Source: Flavobacteriales bacterium
Lineage (GTDB): Bacteria > Bacteroidota > Bacteroidia > Flavobacteriales_F > PHOS-HE28
DNA: 64,000 nt
Assembly (NCBI GenBank): GCA_020635695.1
Contig: JACJZH010000005.1
Coordinates: forward strand, 124,001-188,000
Direction of reading: 5' to 3'
Translations under genes and position numbers: made by a program
In this document: in pieces, positions 1 through 9,155 of the stretch
Layout: each line of letters starts with the position of its first letter
How positions within the stretch are numbered: the first letter of the stretch is position 1
Notes under the pieces: generated by a model
Seen by the model: the letters and a program-made list of their open reading frames with translations, nothing else
Databases searched by the model: none
Told to the model about the DNA's origin: nothing

Positions 1-1114
1 CCGAAGTGCCCTCCAGACGGACCTTCCGGCCATCCTTGGCCCTGAACACGGTATGGATCATTCCAATGGACCTTCCGTCCAACAGGTCGTTCATGATCCG
101 CCTGCAATGTTCCTCTTCGGCGGGGTCCAGGACATCCCAGAGCGTCAAGGACCTCAACTCCTCGTCCGAGTACCCCATTGCTTGCTTCCATGCCCGGTTC
201 ACGTAGTGGAAACGACCATCGGGGTCCACGCTCTGGATCAGGTCCGTGGCATTCTCGAAAAGGTCCCTGTAACGTTCCTCGCTTTCGGACAGGGCTTCAC
301 GGTCACGTTTGGCAGCGGTCACATCCCGGGATACACCCATGGAGCCCACGAGGTCTCCACTCGCGTCGTACTGGCGGGAAGCAGCGAGGAACACGGTGAA
401 GGTGTTCCCGTCACGATCCACGTTCTCGATCTCCCCGGCAAATGCCCCGTGGCGGTCCAGCTCCTGCTGCATGTGCTCGTACACGCTCTGCTCAGCGTAC
501 AGCATGCTCGAATGCCTGCCCAGCACCTCGGCCGCCTCCCATCCGAAGCGCAGCACGGCCGCTGGATTGAACTCCGTGATGCAACCCTCCTGATCGACCG
601 CGATGATCATGTCCAAGGAGCTGTCCACCAAGCTCCTGGCAAATCGTTCGGCCCGCTGAAGGGCCTTCTGCGTCCTCCGGTGTTCCTTGATCTCCGAACG
701 CAGCAGACGATTCACCTCCTCGGCGATGTGGGACCGCATGCCCTCCGCCACATGCTCTTCCGGGTCCAGGCCTACCCGAACGACGCGGACAAGGGTGCCC
801 TGACCTTTTGGTACGGACCCGCACTCGATGAACACCTCCATCGGTTCACGGTCAGCTACGCGCATCTGCACCGGAAATGCCCCTGCGCCGGCAAGGTCCC
901 GGACCAACGAGCTCATCCCCGTCCACTCCCTTCCAGCCATGCGGGCCAACGGACCTTCCTCCGGCAGGCTCTGAACATCAAGGAGTTCGCACATGGCCTT
1001 GTTGCACGAACAAGCCCCGGCAGGCGACACATGGATCAATGGCAGTGGAAATGCCTCCAACAGGCCGGCCATGGTATCGGAGACCCCGTTATCCACACCC
1101 TCCTCTCCCATCAT
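1..1114 (-). CDS. PAS-domain sensor protein, probably a histidine kinase (3' end outside window)
   Basis: An open minus-strand frame runs from an ATG at 1114 off the left edge, giving 371 residues so far. An in-frame TAG at 1126-1124 limits the start to this ATG or the next one. Residues about 15-120 look like a degenerate PAS-type sensor, followed by a short helical linker (HRRTQKALQRAERFAR). A second PAS domain begins near SLVDSSLDMIIAVDQEG. A third begins at the classic SEERYRDLFENATDLI, about residue 300. PAS chains of this kind normally precede a HisKA/HATPase kinase core, which would lie outside the window, so the kinase assignment is inference. No signal peptide or membrane segment is visible, so it is probably cytoplasmic. 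It lies 46 bp downstream of the YwqK-like gene and may be cotranscribed with it. Confidence 0.85.
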   Translation of the reverse strand, partial: MMGEEGVDNGVSDTMAGLLEAFPLPLIHVSPAGACSCNKAMCELLDVQSLPEEGPLARMAGREWTGMSSLVRDLAGAGAFPVQMRVADREPMEVFIECGSVPKGQGTLVRVVRVGLDPEEHVAEGMRSHIAEEVNRLLRSEIKEHRRTQKALQRAERFARSLVDSSLDMIIAVDQEGCITEFNPAAVLRFGWEAAEVLGRHSSMLYAEQSVYEHMQQELDRHGAFAGEIENVDRDGNTFTVFLAASRQYDASGDLVGSMGVSRDVTAAKRDREALSESEERYRDLFENATDLIQSVDPDGRFHYVNRAWKQAMGYSDEELRSLTLWDVLDPAEEEHCRRIMNDLLDGRSIGMIHTVFRAKDGRKVRLEGTS

Positions 1115-1160
1115 GCCCCGAAGCTACGGCAGGGTCATGCTCCTTCTGTGGTCGAACGCA

Positions 1161-2699
1161 TCAGTCCGCTTCGTCCCCCGGCCGATAGGGAGGTGGCACC
1201 CGTTCCCCGTCGATCTTCATTTCGGCTCCGTCCTTGTACCGGATCACCATCGCCACATTGCCGTTCAGATCATACCAGGTCCAATCGCCTTGTTCAAGGC
1301 CCATGGTGTACCGACCATCCAACCGGAGCAGACCGTTCGGCCAGTACCACCGATGCCGACCATGTGGCTCACCTCCGATGTAGGATCCCAGGAACTGCGT
1401 TCGGCCGCTCTCATACTCCGCTTTCCACTCCCCGTCCTTGGCACCATCACGGTATGCACCCCGCTCGGTGTGGTCACCCACCTGGTAGGTCCACTCCCCT
1501 TCCCGAAGGCCATCGATGAATTCCCCCTGGACGATCACACCACCCTCTTCATCGTACTCCACGGAAGGACCATCCTCCCTGCCCTTGCGGTATCGCTCCT
1601 CCCGGTGCAGTGGTCCGGACTCATAGTACCATCGCCAACTCCCCTGGGGTTTCCCCAGCGCATAGGTGCCCTTCTGCTCCACTTTTCCACTCCGGAAGTA
1701 GTAGGTCCACTCCCCTTCGCGCACACCCTGCTCGTAGCTCCCTTCCGCACGCTTCTCACCGGAGGGATGATACTCCACCCAAGGGCCGTCCAGCATCCCG
1801 AGCTCATTGACCCCCCCCTCGCTCAACAGCACGCCATCCCGATAGATCTTGGCACCGACCGCCTCTCCCTGCCGATCGAACTCCCGGAACAGTCCCTCCT
1901 TCCGTCCGGCTCGGGAATAACTGCCCGTGGAGGCCACCTGACCATTCGGGTGGTATGTGTTCCGGATGTCCAACATCATGGACTCGGGAGCGTCCGCATC
2001 CACCATGTCCGCGGTGTATTTCACGATCTCCGTCAGGTTGCCCCGGTTATCGTAGGACTTGAACACGCCCTGACGCTTGTCGTCCAGAAAGGGGCCCTCC
2101 CACTTCACCCTGCCGTTGCCATGGAACTCCTTCCAAGGCCCCTGACGCAGTCCCTGCTTGTCCTTCCGGTTGATCTCCTCCCGCTTCCGCACCATGCCGG
2201 AGCGATATTCCGTCACCGTGATCACCCTCCCGTCCGGAGCATGATCGAAACCGGTGCCTTCCTCCTTGCCTTCCACAAAGGGGACCATGCGCTTCAAGGA
2301 GCCGTCAGGATGGAAGTAGCGCGCCTCCCCCTGCTTGCGATCGCCCGAATAGGGTTCCTCGCTAAGCAGAACACCATCTGGCGAGTAGGTGCGTGTGAAG
2401 CCTTCCCGTTGATCGGACCGGTAGTCGATCTCGGTGGTCAGATGACCCTCTGGATCATAGAACCTCCAGGTGCTGTCCAGCTGGAAGCGAAGCCGGTTCC
2501 CTTCGCTCCGCAACGTACCATCCTCATAGTAGGTCCTCCAATACCCTTCCGGCTTTCCATTGACCAGATGACCCTCACTGCTCACCTGCCCGTTCGGGTG
2601 ATGGAACCGTTCGTATCCGTCCTCATCACCACCCTGGGCCCTAACGGCCAGGCCGACCAGGATCGGCATCAGGACCAACAGGCACCTATACCAATTCAT
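1161..2699 (-). CDS. MORN-like repeat protein (YwqK family), secreted
   Basis: 512 residues. An N-terminal signal peptide (MNWYRCLLVLMPILVGLAVRAQ) is followed by roughly 20 tandem units of about 22-24 residues with the pattern G-x-W-x-x-Y-x-x-G-x-x-x-x-x-G-x-Y, for example REGEWTYYFRSGKVEQKGTY. This is the MORN-variant repeat of the YwqK family, often labelled a toxin-antitoxin antitoxin although in Bacteroidota the proteins are usually exported and of unknown role. No toxin-like partner is adjacent; the neighbour is a PAS sensor. The long repeat array suggests a beta-rich surface or periplasmic scaffold. The start is the only ATG preceding a signal peptide. Function is unknown. Confidence 0.85.
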   Translation of the reverse strand: MNWYRCLLVLMPILVGLAVRAQGGDEDGYERFHHPNGQVSSEGHLVNGKPEGYWRTYYEDGTLRSEGNRLRFQLDSTWRFYDPEGHLTTEIDYRSDQREGFTRTYSPDGVLLSEEPYSGDRKQGEARYFHPDGSLKRMVPFVEGKEEGTGFDHAPDGRVITVTEYRSGMVRKREEINRKDKQGLRQGPWKEFHGNGRVKWEGPFLDDKRQGVFKSYDNRGNLTEIVKYTADMVDADAPESMMLDIRNTYHPNGQVASTGSYSRAGRKEGLFREFDRQGEAVGAKIYRDGVLLSEGGVNELGMLDGPWVEYHPSGEKRAEGSYEQGVREGEWTYYFRSGKVEQKGTYALGKPQGSWRWYYESGPLHREERYRKGREDGPSVEYDEEGGVIVQGEFIDGLREGEWTYQVGDHTERGAYRDGAKDGEWKAEYESGRTQFLGSYIGGEPHGRHRWYWPNGLLRLDGRYTMGLEQGDWTWYDLNGNVAMVIRYKDGAEMKIDGERVPPPYRPGDEAD

Positions 2700-2867
2700 T
2701 TAAAGGTTATTGATGATATAGTAAGGGCTGTTGATCGTGTGGGGATCGAAAGGCCTGGATGCTTGCGGGGGTCGGATATCAAAAGTAACCAACACTCGAT
2801 CGACGATCCGCCATCAGCGATCCTTCAGACAAGGCCGCGTCGTGCATGAACATCGGCATACCCTGTC

Positions 2868-2891
2868 AACGATCGTTCATGGACGATCGTT
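2868..2891. repeat. Inverted repeat, 9-bp arms
   Basis: AACGATCGT, six-base centre TCATGG, then ACGATCGTT: two perfect 9-bp arms. It lies in the divergent intergenic region and shares the ACGATCGT core with other words there. It could be a dimeric regulator site. Confidence 0.7.
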
Positions 2892-3065
2892 TTACTCCGG
2901 GTTGGATCTTTACGGGGTGGTCCTGGTCCATCGATCGTTCACGGAGCGTGGGCTTTCGGGGATAACCTGGGCTTGACATTGAGCTGGGGAACCTTAAGGG
3001 GGGTGTTGATGGATCGTGGGATCCCCGTTCTACCATCCGGTTATCCACGATCATTCACGGTGATC

Positions 3066-3080
3066 CACGATCCGATCGTG
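3066..3080. repeat. Inverted repeat upstream of rpiB promoter
   Basis: CACGATC-C-GATCGTG, a perfect 7-bp palindrome with one central base. It lies about 18 bp upstream of the rpiB -7 box, where a -33 element or an operator would be. It follows the DnaA-box-like TTATCCACG at 3041-3049. Confidence 0.65.
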
Positions 3081-3098
3081 AACAGCTTCCGCGACGGG

Positions 3099-3106
3099 TA
3101 TCTTTG
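3099..3106 (+). promoter_or_regulatory. Bacteroidota -7 box for rpiB
   Basis: TATCTTTG matches the Bacteroidota consensus TAnnTTTG. It ends 18 nt before the rpiB ATG at 3125 and overlaps an upstream TTG, which argues against that TTG as the start. No clear -33 TTG is visible. Confidence 0.65.
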
Positions 3107-3124
3107 AAGGCAAGTACCAGTATC

Positions 3125-3559
3125 ATGCGGATAGCCATAGGCAGCGATCATGCAGGACATTCCCTGAAGCAGCATCTGATCGAGCACCTCGGCAGGAAGG
3201 GGGTCCATGTACGGGACTTCGGTACGGACAGTACCGAGAGCATGGACTATCCGGATACGGCGCATCCTGTTGCAGAGGCCGTGGGAACGGGTGACTCGGA
3301 TCTCGGGGTGGTGATCTGCGGTAGCGGCAACGGAGTGAACATGACGGCGAACAAGCATCCGGGGATCCGATCGGCCCTGGCATGGAACCCTGAGATCGCC
3401 GCTCTCGCCCGCCAACACAACAATGCCAACGTGCTTGCCTTGCCTGCCAGGTTCATTGATGATGATGAGGCGGTCCAGATCCTCGATGCCTTCCTGGCCG
3501 CTTCGTTCGAGGGGGGACGTCATCAGCGGCGTGTGGAGAAGATCGCTTGTAAACCCTGA
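3125..3559 (+). CDS. rpiB: Ribose-5-phosphate isomerase B
   Basis: 144 residues, the usual RpiB/LacA length. It interconverts ribose 5-phosphate and ribulose 5-phosphate in the pentose phosphate pathway, in the cytoplasm. It opens with IAIGSDHAGHSLKQ, which carries the family Asp-His, and contains VVICGSGNGVNM with the active-site Cys and the GSGNG phosphate loop. It ends with the conserved NANVLALPARF region. ATG 3125 is preferred over the TTG at 3104, which sits inside the -7 box. The M28 peptidase gene starts 13 bp downstream, so the two may be cotranscribed. Confidence 0.95.
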   Translation: MRIAIGSDHAGHSLKQHLIEHLGRKGVHVRDFGTDSTESMDYPDTAHPVAEAVGTGDSDLGVVICGSGNGVNMTANKHPGIRSALAWNPEIAALARQHNNANVLALPARFIDDDEAVQILDAFLAASFEGGRHQRRVEKIACKP

Positions 3560-3572
3560 ACCAAGATCGGTC

Positions 3573-5126
3573 ATGCGGACCACCACGACACTGTTCATCC
3601 TGCTCATGATCAACTGGGCAATGGCCCAGCAGGACAGTATTCAGTTGCGCTATGCGGCCACCATCACCGAAGCGGACCTGAAGAGGCATCTGAGCGTATT
3701 GGCCAGCGATGCCTACGAAGGAAGGGAGGCGGGCATGAAGGGCCAGAAAATGGCGGCCGACTATCTGCGCAACTCCTTCCAGGAATTCGGCATCGGTCCG
3801 CTTGCTGAGCAGGATGGGGTCGTTGAAGGCTACTATCAGCCCTTCGATCTCACCGTGACCACCCCGGGATCGATGAGCTTGGTGCTGGACGGTGTGAGGC
3901 ACGACTATCTCGGAGACCTCATCTATTTCTCCGAGCGCCTGGTCAATGACACCGCGTTCGAGGAACTTGTTGTGGCAGGGCCTGTGGTGGATGCGCAGGG
4001 AAAGGCCCACTTGAATGGATCATCCGTGGCTGGACGGGCGGTGATGCTGCTCGGGGGCATCCGCGATGCGGAGGGGTCTTCCGAGCAATTCTCCTTCTTC
4101 CAGGAACTGTCCTTGAAGAGCAAGCGCATGGAGGCTGAAGGGGCTTCCCTGCTGCTCGTGGTCACGCCGGAACTGGACAGCCTGAAGGAGCAGATGGGGC
4201 ACTATTTGACGAACCCGAGGATGAGACTCGCGGGGGAAGAGCCCAGAGGCTCCACAGGTCTGCAGACCATCCTGATCAGCGAGGAACTGGCGGACGCCAT
4301 GCTACGGAATGGGAGGACCACCTTGAAGAAGGCCCGGAAAAGGACCGCCAGGACGCCGAAGACCATTCCTACGCGGTTCGACGTGGTCTTGGAACCCAAG
4401 ATCGGAACCTTGGTCAGCGAGAACGTACTGGGCTATGTCCCGGGCACCGAACGGCCTGGTGAACTGGTGGTGGTCACCGCTCACTATGACCACATCGGAG
4501 TTCATGGTGATGAGGTGTACAATGGCGCGGATGATGATGGATCGGGTACCGTGGCCCTCCTGGAGATGGCCCAGGCCTTTGCCCAGGCGGCCAAGGATGG
4601 GCATGGCCCTCGCCGGAGCGTGCTCTTCATGCCCGTGAGCGCGGAGGAGAAGGGCCTGTTGGGGAGCCGGTTCTATACCGACCATCCCGTGTTTCCGCTG
4701 GACAGCACGGTGGCGGACCTCAACATCGACATGATCGGTCGCTTCGACTCCAGCCATGTGGGCAGTGATCCCTATGTGTACATCATTGGCAGCGACAGGC
4801 TGAGCACGGAGCTGCATGAGGTGAACGAGGCCATGAACAAGGTCTATACAGGTCTTGATCTGGACTATACCTTCAATGCCGAGGACGACCCGAACAGGTT
4901 CTACTACCGGAGCGATCACTACAATTTCGCGAAGCACGGTGTTCCCTGCATCTTCTACTTCAGTGGTGTGCACGAGGACTACCACCAGGTGGGTGACGAG
5001 GAGCACAAGATCCGGTATGACCTGCTACGCCAACGCACCCTGCTGGTCTTCCATACCGCCTGGGAGTTGGCGAACCGCCCCGGACGAGTGAAGGTGGACG
5101 TTGGTGTGGGGGAGGATGGGCCCTGA
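3573..5126 (+). CDS. M28 family metallopeptidase (aminopeptidase-like), exported
   Basis: 517 residues from ATG 3573, whose product begins with a signal peptide (MRTTTTLFILLMINWAMAQ). The M28 core is clear: HYDHIG (first zinc ligand), GADDDGSG (bridging Asp), SAEEKGLLGS (catalytic Glu pair), DMIGR and a C-terminal SDHYNFAKHGVP with the last His ligand. A PA-like insert probably lies between the N-terminal segment and the metal-binding core. It is likely a di-zinc aminopeptidase of the periplasm or outer surface. It abuts the convergent TlpA-like gene with no space: the two stop codons form TGATCA. Confidence 0.93.
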   Translation: MRTTTTLFILLMINWAMAQQDSIQLRYAATITEADLKRHLSVLASDAYEGREAGMKGQKMAADYLRNSFQEFGIGPLAEQDGVVEGYYQPFDLTVTTPGSMSLVLDGVRHDYLGDLIYFSERLVNDTAFEELVVAGPVVDAQGKAHLNGSSVAGRAVMLLGGIRDAEGSSEQFSFFQELSLKSKRMEAEGASLLLVVTPELDSLKEQMGHYLTNPRMRLAGEEPRGSTGLQTILISEELADAMLRNGRTTLKKARKRTARTPKTIPTRFDVVLEPKIGTLVSENVLGYVPGTERPGELVVVTAHYDHIGVHGDEVYNGADDDGSGTVALLEMAQAFAQAAKDGHGPRRSVLFMPVSAEEKGLLGSRFYTDHPVFPLDSTVADLNIDMIGRFDSSHVGSDPYVYIIGSDRLSTELHEVNEAMNKVYTGLDLDYTFNAEDDPNRFYYRSDHYNFAKHGVPCIFYFSGVHEDYHQVGDEEHKIRYDLLRQRTLLVFHTAWELANRPGRVKVDVGVGEDGP

Positions 5127-6404
5127 TCACCGAGTGGCCACCGCGGAAGGCGGTGCCTCCTGAAGCATCTCCTGAAGGAAGGCCTCGAGGTTACGGCGGT
5201 AGTTCACGTAATGCTCCCCGGTACCGGGTCCATAGAACCCTGTGCGGATACGACGCACCTTGCCCTTCCGGTCCACGAATATGCAGGTGGGATAGCTCAT
5301 CACGTGATCCAGGAAGGGAAGCTTGCGGGCGGCCTCTTCCTTGGCCGCCATACCGGCATAGGTGATGGCGTAGGGTACCGCGAGCGCATCCCGGAAATGG
5401 ACCAGGGCATCCAAAGCCTGAGCGGGATCGGCATGTTTCTCAAAGGCCACCGCGATCACCTCGAGACCGGCATCGTGATGTTCCCGGTAAAGTTCGGTCA
5501 GTAGGCGGGTCTCATCCACGCAGTTCGGGCACCAACTTCCCATGACCTGGACCAGGAGCACCTTGCCCATGTACCGGGGGTCCTTGGGGGAGATGCTATC
5601 CCCATGGAGGTCCGGGAATCGGAATTCGATCATGTCGTATCCCTCCTTCAGGAAGGTGAGGGAGTCGGGATCCCGAAGATGGAAACCCGGGTCACGCACC
5701 GCCACCCAGGGCTCCTGCCAATGGACTCCGGACCAGAAGCTGCCGACCAGACTATCGCCTGCCATCCTGGCCTTGAAGAGGAACGCATGCGAACCATCGA
5801 AACAGGACAACACCAGGGAATCCCCATGGACGGCGCCTTCCAGGAACCGGTAATCACCGGTCTCGGTCACGAACGTGCCCGTCGCCCGGCCATCAACATC
5901 CTGCTGGAAGATGCCAAGCGCCTCATAGGCGTCAGGTGTCGACGCGCTGAAGTTGACATGCCAGTTGCCGGATACGTTCGTCGTGGGCGGAAGCTCGCCC
6001 GGAAAGCGCTCGCCGGCCGCGGCCCGGGCCGTGAAGGGAATGGCGTAGTCGGGTCCCTTCAGGTGGTTGTACCAATGGCCGGAGAAGAGCGAGTCATTGT
6101 GGAGGATGCCACGGAATTCCGAGTCGTACAAGGGCATTCGGACGTGCAGGGTATCCTGCCGGACCTCAACGTCCCTGATGGCGATGCGTTCCTCGCCATT
6201 GAAGACCGAAATGACCCACCCATCGCCATCATCATCCACCTCGAACAGGAACGGGAGGTCCTCCTCACCGAGATCGAGCACCATGCGCCACATGCCGGTC
6301 CGGGGGCCGGTGGGCGTCCGGTCCGATCCGGGACCACCACATCCCCCGACCAGGCTCAGGGCCGAGACCAGCAGGATCGCCCGAATGATGAGCAGGGGTC
6401 GCAT
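5127..6404 (-). CDS. TlpA-like thioredoxin-fold lipoprotein
   Basis: 425 residues. The N-terminus ends in a lipobox-like LVGGC, so it is probably an envelope lipoprotein. Residues about 30-270 form a domain of beta-rich character with no recognised name, as in Bacteroidota TlpA/ResA fusions. The C-terminal 150 residues are a TlpA/AhpC thioredoxin fold with the redox pair GSWCPNC, then an EVIAVAFEKH strand and the cis-Pro region SYPTCIFVD. The expected role is reduction of disulfides in exported proteins or haem-handling partners. A TATCTTGC resembling the TAnnTTTG box lies just upstream of the start. It is convergent with the M28 peptidase. Confidence 0.9.
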   Translation of the reverse strand: MRPLLIIRAILLVSALSLVGGCGGPGSDRTPTGPRTGMWRMVLDLGEEDLPFLFEVDDDGDGWVISVFNGEERIAIRDVEVRQDTLHVRMPLYDSEFRGILHNDSLFSGHWYNHLKGPDYAIPFTARAAAGERFPGELPPTTNVSGNWHVNFSASTPDAYEALGIFQQDVDGRATGTFVTETGDYRFLEGAVHGDSLVLSCFDGSHAFLFKARMAGDSLVGSFWSGVHWQEPWVAVRDPGFHLRDPDSLTFLKEGYDMIEFRFPDLHGDSISPKDPRYMGKVLLVQVMGSWCPNCVDETRLLTELYREHHDAGLEVIAVAFEKHADPAQALDALVHFRDALAVPYAITYAGMAAKEEAARKLPFLDHVMSYPTCIFVDRKGKVRRIRTGFYGPGTGEHYVNYRRNLEAFLQEMLQEAPPSAVATR

Positions 6405-6463
6405 CCGTGCAAGATATCAGCGAGCGGGGAAGGAGTGTGGAGGAACCGGGGCCTGTATTGGGA

Positions 6464-8023
<1,560 letters not shown>

Positions 8024-8045
8024 GTGCGCGATCGAAAATGGGCCG

Positions 8046-8053
8046 CAAAGGTA
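8046..8053 (-). promoter_or_regulatory. Bacteroidota -7 box for the ALDH7-like gene
   Basis: Reads TACCTTTG on the minus strand, an exact TAnnTTTG match, 22 nt before the ATG at 8023. Confidence 0.65.
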
Positions 8054-8145
8054 GCCTGATGATGTTGAGCGAGAGTTCCGCTAGCCTTGGCACGCCTGCC
8101 GCACGCGTAACCTCCTGAAAATCAACGCAATGCGCGCGGCTTGTT

Positions 8146-8172
8146 TTTCGGCCATTTTCGGCCCTTTCGGCC
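8146..8172. repeat. Three phased TTTCGGCC direct repeats
   Basis: TTTCGGCC occurs at 8146-8153, 8156-8163 and 8165-8172, spaced 10 and 9 bp (about one helical turn), about 100 bp upstream of the ALDH7-like promoter box and just downstream of the methyltransferase gene. It may be a small operator or chance. Confidence 0.45.
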
Positions 8173-8235
8173 ACCGCTGATATCGGAGTGCCAAAAAGAG
8201 GGAAGGGGGCGCCAGGGCCCCGAAAAACAGCCTTC

Positions 8236-9144
8236 TCAGACCCGCGCCTTTCGGGCGATGTACAATGTGCTTGATGTCGGGCGGCCTGTGGCCAATGCCA
8301 CCAGGTTGGACCATGATCCCTTCAGGAGCGCGAGGACCAACGCCACGGGAAGGGAATGCCCCCGATACCGTTCACTCAGGATGGCGATGTAGAAGGCGTC
8401 GAACGGCATGCGGCGGCTTTCCATGAGCTCAAATCCGTGTTCATGCAACAGGCGGCGCACATCCTGTTGTCGAAAATGCCACAGGTGTCGAGGAACATCA
8501 TAGGCCGCCCAGTTCTCGCCGTAGTGATCGGAGTCCCAGCTTCCCCGATCCGGTACGGCGATCATGAGCACACCATCTTCAGCTGTTCGCGCGAACAATT
8601 GCTTCATGCTGCCTCGCAGGTCATGGAGGTGCTCAAGCACATGCCACAAGGTGATCACCTGGAACTGTTCCCGGGCCTCGACCAGTTGGAGCTTGGGAAG
8701 CACGGAAAGTGCATGGTTGGCAATGGCCTGCTCCCTGGCCTTGACCTCCGGCTCCACGCCTTGGACCAGGTACTGGTTCTGTTTGAGCTCTGCCAGGAAC
8801 TCCCCGGTCCCACAGCCAACATCCAGCACGCGGCCTTTGGGCTGAAGTCGTTTGACAAGGTCCACCTTCTTGCGCAGCGCATGCGCACGCACACGCTGAT
8901 AGGCCGACGCCACGAAACCCTTTCTGGTGTTGGAGTGAGAAATGTACTCCTCCGACGCATAGTATCTGCCGATCGCGTTCGGACGAGGCCTTGGAGAGGT
9001 GAACCTGAAGCCACAGTGCACACAATCAACCAGGGTAAAGGGCTCCTTGCTAACGGAATGGTCTAGAACTGGGCCCCAGACTTGCGGGTCGGTTCGTCCG
9101 CAGATCGGACAAGCGAGGAGTGACTCCTGGTCGGCGTGTTCCAC
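8236..9144 (-). CDS. Class I SAM-dependent methyltransferase with N-terminal zinc-ribbon
   Basis: 302 residues. An N-terminal CPIC...CVHC pair (Cys 12, 15, 41, 44) forms a probable zinc ribbon. This is followed by a UbiG/Methyltransf_23-type Rossmann fold with motif I VLDVGCGTGEFL, the acidic EPEV and WHVLEHLHD, as found in methyltransferases acting on sugars or lipids. Substrate unknown. The only usable start in frame is GTG 9144, which lies inside parS site A; no ATG occurs upstream in frame before coding capacity ends. It follows mnmG by 11 bp on the same strand, a neighbourhood seen in other Bacteroidota. Confidence 0.9.
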   Translation of the reverse strand: MEHADQESLLACPICGRTDPQVWGPVLDHSVSKEPFTLVDCVHCGFRFTSPRPRPNAIGRYYASEEYISHSNTRKGFVASAYQRVRAHALRKKVDLVKRLQPKGRVLDVGCGTGEFLAELKQNQYLVQGVEPEVKAREQAIANHALSVLPKLQLVEAREQFQVITLWHVLEHLHDLRGSMKQLFARTAEDGVLMIAVPDRGSWDSDHYGENWAAYDVPRHLWHFRQQDVRRLLHEHGFELMESRRMPFDAFYIAILSERYRGHSLPVALVLALLKGSWSNLVALATGRPTSSTLYIARKARV

Positions 9145-9152
9145 GTGGAATG
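9137..9152. other. parS-like site A (ParB binding)
   Basis: TGTTCCACGTGGAATG: perfect 12-bp core TTCCACGTGGAA with two differences at one flank from the full 16-bp palindrome. It overlaps the GTG start of the methyltransferase and ends just before the mnmG stop codon. Confidence 0.75.
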
Positions 9153-9155
9153 GGT

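Larger units (their letters stand above)
2700..3124. other. Non-coding region between divergent genes, rich in GATCGT/ACGATC repeats
   Basis: About 425 bp with no credible gene; the small ORFs here look random. It begins AT-rich (around 2697-2730) next to the YwqK-like start. It carries repeated GATCGTTCAYGG-type words at 2871-2882, 2933-2944 and (one change) 3049-3060, two inverted repeats listed separately, and one DnaA-box-like TTATCCACG at 3041-3049. Flanking genes diverge from it. It could be a double promoter/operator region or part of a replication origin; the sequence alone does not decide. Confidence 0.7.

Noticed and set aside
1161..2699. YwqK-like protein as the antitoxin of a toxin-antitoxin pair
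   Set aside because: It is exported and 512 residues long, and no small toxin gene is adjacent; the family label is only a repeat match.
53..2849. Long plus-strand frames over the first 2.8 kb
   Set aside because: They are antisense to the PAS sensor and the YwqK-like gene, both of which have recognisable domains on the minus strand.
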